Of a stretch of DNA of 64,000 bases, positions 62,082 through 64,000 are shown one piece after another. The translations under genes were made by a program, and so were the position numbers. Source of the stretch: Lachnospiraceae bacterium (GTDB taxonomy: Bacteria > Bacillota > Clostridia > Lachnospirales > Lachnospiraceae); NCBI GenBank assembly GCA_014804785.1, contig JAAUZD010000026.1, positions 195,964 to 259,963 of the forward strand. The letters run 5' to 3'. A model generated the notes under the pieces. It made no database searches. It was not told where the DNA came from and saw nothing but the letters and a program-made list of their open reading frames with translations. Each line of letters starts with the position of its first letter. Position 1 is the first letter of the stretch.

Positions 62082-63827
62082 GTGAATTTCGAGATGAAAA
62101 GTCTGCTTGTTTACTTAAAGGATTATAAAAAAGAAAGTGTTCTGGGGCCTCTGTTTAAATTATTGGAGGCTTCTTTTGAACTTATTGTTCCGCTGGTGGT
62201 TGCATCTATGATTGATGTGGGAATTGCGGAAAGCGACAGGAATTATGTGATAAGAATGTGTATTATCATGGCGGCGTTGGGGGTGACGGGCTTAATCAGC
62301 TCTGTGACGGCACAGTTTTTTGCCGCCAAGGCAGCGGTAGGATTTGCCACCAAGCTAAGACATGCCTTGTTTGCACATATTCAGAGTCTGTCTTTTTCCA
62401 GCATGGATGAACAGGGGACTTCTACCCTGATTACAAGGATGACCAGTGACATTAATCAGATTCAATCCGGTGTGAATATGGTGCTGCGCTTGTTTTTGCG
62501 CTCTCCGTTTATTGTGTTTGGGGCAATGATCATGGCTTTTACGGTGGATGTAAAGGCGGCGCTTATTTTTGTGGTAATCATACCGCTGTTGTCTGTTGTG
62601 GTTTTTGGAATCATATTGATCAGCATTCCATTGTTTAGCAAGGTGCAGAATAGTCTGGATCGGGTGCTTGGTATTACCAGGGAAAATCTGACCGGCGTGA
62701 GAGTGATCCGTGCTTTTGGAAAGGAAATGGATGAGACGGACAAGTTTGACCGGCAGACAGATGCTTTGAAGAAGATACAGGTGATGGCGGCAAAAATATC
62801 GGCGCTGATGAATCCGGTCACTTACGTGATTATTAACGGAGGACTGATTGTATTGATTTATACCGGTGCAGTGAGAGTAGAGTCAGGGGCACTGACTCAG
62901 GGGCAGGTGGTCGCTTTAGTCAATTATATGTCCCAGATTCTGGTGGAGCTTGTCAAACTGGCAAATCTGATTATCACGATTACGAAAGCGGTTGCCTGTG
63001 GAAACAGGGTTGCAGGTGTATTTGATATACCAGCGGGAATGGAGAACGGCAAAGGCAGCCTTACAGAGGGAGAAGGCAGAGGAACGGTTTCTTTCGACCA
63101 TGTCTCCATGAGATATCACGAAGGCGGGGAAGAAGCGCTTACGGAGATAACTTTTAAGGCGGAGCAGGGTGAGACCATTGGAATCATAGGCGGTACAGGT
63201 TCCGGCAAGACCACGCTGGTACATCTGATTCCCCGGTTTTATGATGCGGAAAAGGGAAGTGTCAAGATTGATGGTGTGGATGTAAAGGAGTATGATCTGA
63301 CAACTCTTCGTGATAAAGTAGGCATTGTCATGCAAAAAGCAGTCTTATTCAAAGGCAGCATCCGGGAGAATCTGCTTTGGGGAAATGAGGATGCAACGGA
63401 TGAGGAATTGTGGCAGGCGCTTAAGATTGCCCAAGCGGAAGAATTTGTTCTGCAGAAAGAAGGCGGATTAGATGCGCCTGTGGAACAGGAAGGCAGAAAT
63501 CTTTCTGGGGGACAAAAACAGAGGTTGTCCATAGCCAGAGCACTTGTCAAAAAACCGGAAATACTGATTCTGGATGACAGTGCTTCAGCGCTTGATTATG
63601 CAACGGATGCAAAACTCAGGAAAGCGCTCAGGGAAGTGCCTTTTGAAACAACGGTGTTCATTGTTTCCCAAAGAGCTTCTTCTCTGATGCATGCGAACCA
63701 GATTATCGTGCTGGATGACGGATGTGTCGCAGCCATAGGCAGACATGAACAGCTTCTTGAAGACTGCGAGATTTATCAGGAGATTTATTACTCTCAATTT
63801 GAGCGTTCAGAGAGGAAGAAAGGCTAA
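62082..63827 (+). CDS. ABC exporter half-transporter (membrane plus ATPase), subunit 1
   Basis: This 581-residue protein has a six-helix exporter membrane domain (about 1-310) and an ABC domain with Walker A GGTGSGKTT (about 366-374), signature LSGGQKQRLSIARA and Walker B LILDDSASALDY. The Walker B region ends DDS rather than DEA, so the catalytic glutamate is replaced, as in the inactive-site partner of heterodimeric exporters. The next gene is the likely active partner. The start could be GTG 62082 (with AAGGA) or ATG 62094. The substrate is unknown; drugs or peptides are typical. Confidence 0.9.
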   Translation: MNFEMKSLLVYLKDYKKESVLGPLFKLLEASFELIVPLVVASMIDVGIAESDRNYVIRMCIIMAALGVTGLISSVTAQFFAAKAAVGFATKLRHALFAHIQSLSFSSMDEQGTSTLITRMTSDINQIQSGVNMVLRLFLRSPFIVFGAMIMAFTVDVKAALIFVVIIPLLSVVVFGIILISIPLFSKVQNSLDRVLGITRENLTGVRVIRAFGKEMDETDKFDRQTDALKKIQVMAAKISALMNPVTYVIINGGLIVLIYTGAVRVESGALTQGQVVALVNYMSQILVELVKLANLIITITKAVACGNRVAGVFDIPAGMENGKGSLTEGEGRGTVSFDHVSMRYHEGGEEALTEITFKAEQGETIGIIGGTGSGKTTLVHLIPRFYDAEKGSVKIDGVDVKEYDLTTLRDKVGIVMQKAVLFKGSIRENLLWGNEDATDEELWQALKIAQAEEFVLQKEGGLDAPVEQEGRNLSGGQKQRLSIARALVKKPEILILDDSASALDYATDAKLRKALREVPFETTVFIVSQRASSLMHANQIIVLDDGCVAAIGRHEQLLEDCEIYQEIYYSQFERSERKKG

Positions 63828-63831
63828 AAGT

Positions 63832-64000
63832 ATGAAGGAAAAATCAGGCAAACAAAAGGATACATTGATTAAAGTACTTAAATATATTAAACCTTACAGA
63901 TTCCTGATGGCGTTGACCATCATCATGGCAATTGTCAGTGTTGCGTTGACTCTTTATCTTCCAATTCTTACGGGAGATGCGGTGGATTTGCTGGCATTTA
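63832..64000 (+). CDS. ABC exporter subunit 2 (partial, runs off the window)
   Basis: The frame starts MKEKSGKQKDTLIKVLKYIK and continues with a first membrane helix (FLMALTIIMAIVSVALTLYL). It is the N-terminus of a second exporter half-transporter beginning 4 bp after the first. Tandem pairs of this kind form heterodimers; this subunit should carry the consensus catalytic glutamate, but that part lies outside the window. Confidence 0.85.
   Translation, partial: MKEKSGKQKDTLIKVLKYIKPYRFLMALTIIMAIVSVALTLYLPILTGDAVDLLAF

Overview
The window looks like chromosomal DNA of a spore-forming anaerobic gut Clostridia, most likely a member of the Lachnospiraceae. The basis is moderately low GC, Clostridia-type GGAGG ribosome binding sites, sporulation genes (yabP, yabQ, spoIIE, a CotS-family coat gene), anaerobe-type peroxide defence (PerR, reverse rubrerythrin, rubredoxin), a T-box in front of proS and purine control by a ZTP riboswitch. 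I see no rRNA, tRNA, CRISPR array, phage or complete insertion sequence.

Layout. 1-2.5 kb: a HipA-family kinase with the tail of its partner gene, then a cobalamin-riboswitch-controlled DUF4430 / ECF S-component pair. 2.5-6.1 kb: a minus-strand RHH / SPFH / YbjQ group with a striking promoter-operator, a 2-hydroxyacid dehydrogenase and an AraC regulator. 6.1-13.4 kb: an ABC sugar importer without its own ATPase, a small membrane protein, a GH112 phosphorylase and a NahK-like kinase. This is a lacto-N-biose / galacto-N-biose (host glycan) utilisation operon, apparently controlled by the divergent AraC protein. 13.4-18.7 kb: an SAH/MTA-type deaminase next to ahcY, a chemoreceptor and a divergent phosphoribosyltransferase-like protein. 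18.7-24.2 kb: the perR-rbr-rubredoxin operon with a Per box, a histidine kinase / OmpR regulator pair, an RluA pseudouridine synthase and an AI-2E family permease.

24.2-28.1 kb is an accessory, decaying stretch. It holds a 356-bp element with 97-bp near-identical inverted arms, a NUDIX gene, a PHP-phosphatase pseudogene, an O-antigen-ligase-like membrane protein and a toxin-antitoxin pair in which both genes are broken. 28.1-34.1 kb: T-box-proS, cca, cotS-like and a PEGA lipoprotein with a pentapeptide repeat tail. 34.1-41.3 kb is the conserved hup-rqcP-yabP-yabQ-divIC-spoIIE-tilS-hpt-ftsH block. Its SpoIIE lacks the membrane domain, and its promoter combines 0A-like boxes with 21-bp -35/-10 spacing.

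41.3-47 kb: an intracellular GH13 enzyme, a minus-strand lipoprotein, and a ZTP riboswitch controlling a split PurH (PurO-type cyclohydrolase plus stand-alone AICAR formyltransferase). 47-58.8 kb: an XylFII-LytS-YesN-like three-component sugar sensor, two further sugar-binding lipoproteins, an XylGH-type ABC importer, a chemoreceptor and a small unknown protein, which together form a sense-import-taxis module. 58.8-64 kb: a Cu/Zn-SOD-like protein without a signal peptide, DegV, a minimal SufC-SufB pair and a heterodimeric ABC exporter whose second subunit runs off the end.

I found no clearly unprecedented multi-gene system. The best candidates for new biology are the inverted-arm element, the duplicated-palindrome operator of the RHH/SPFH operon, the membrane-free SpoIIE and the degenerate PRTase.
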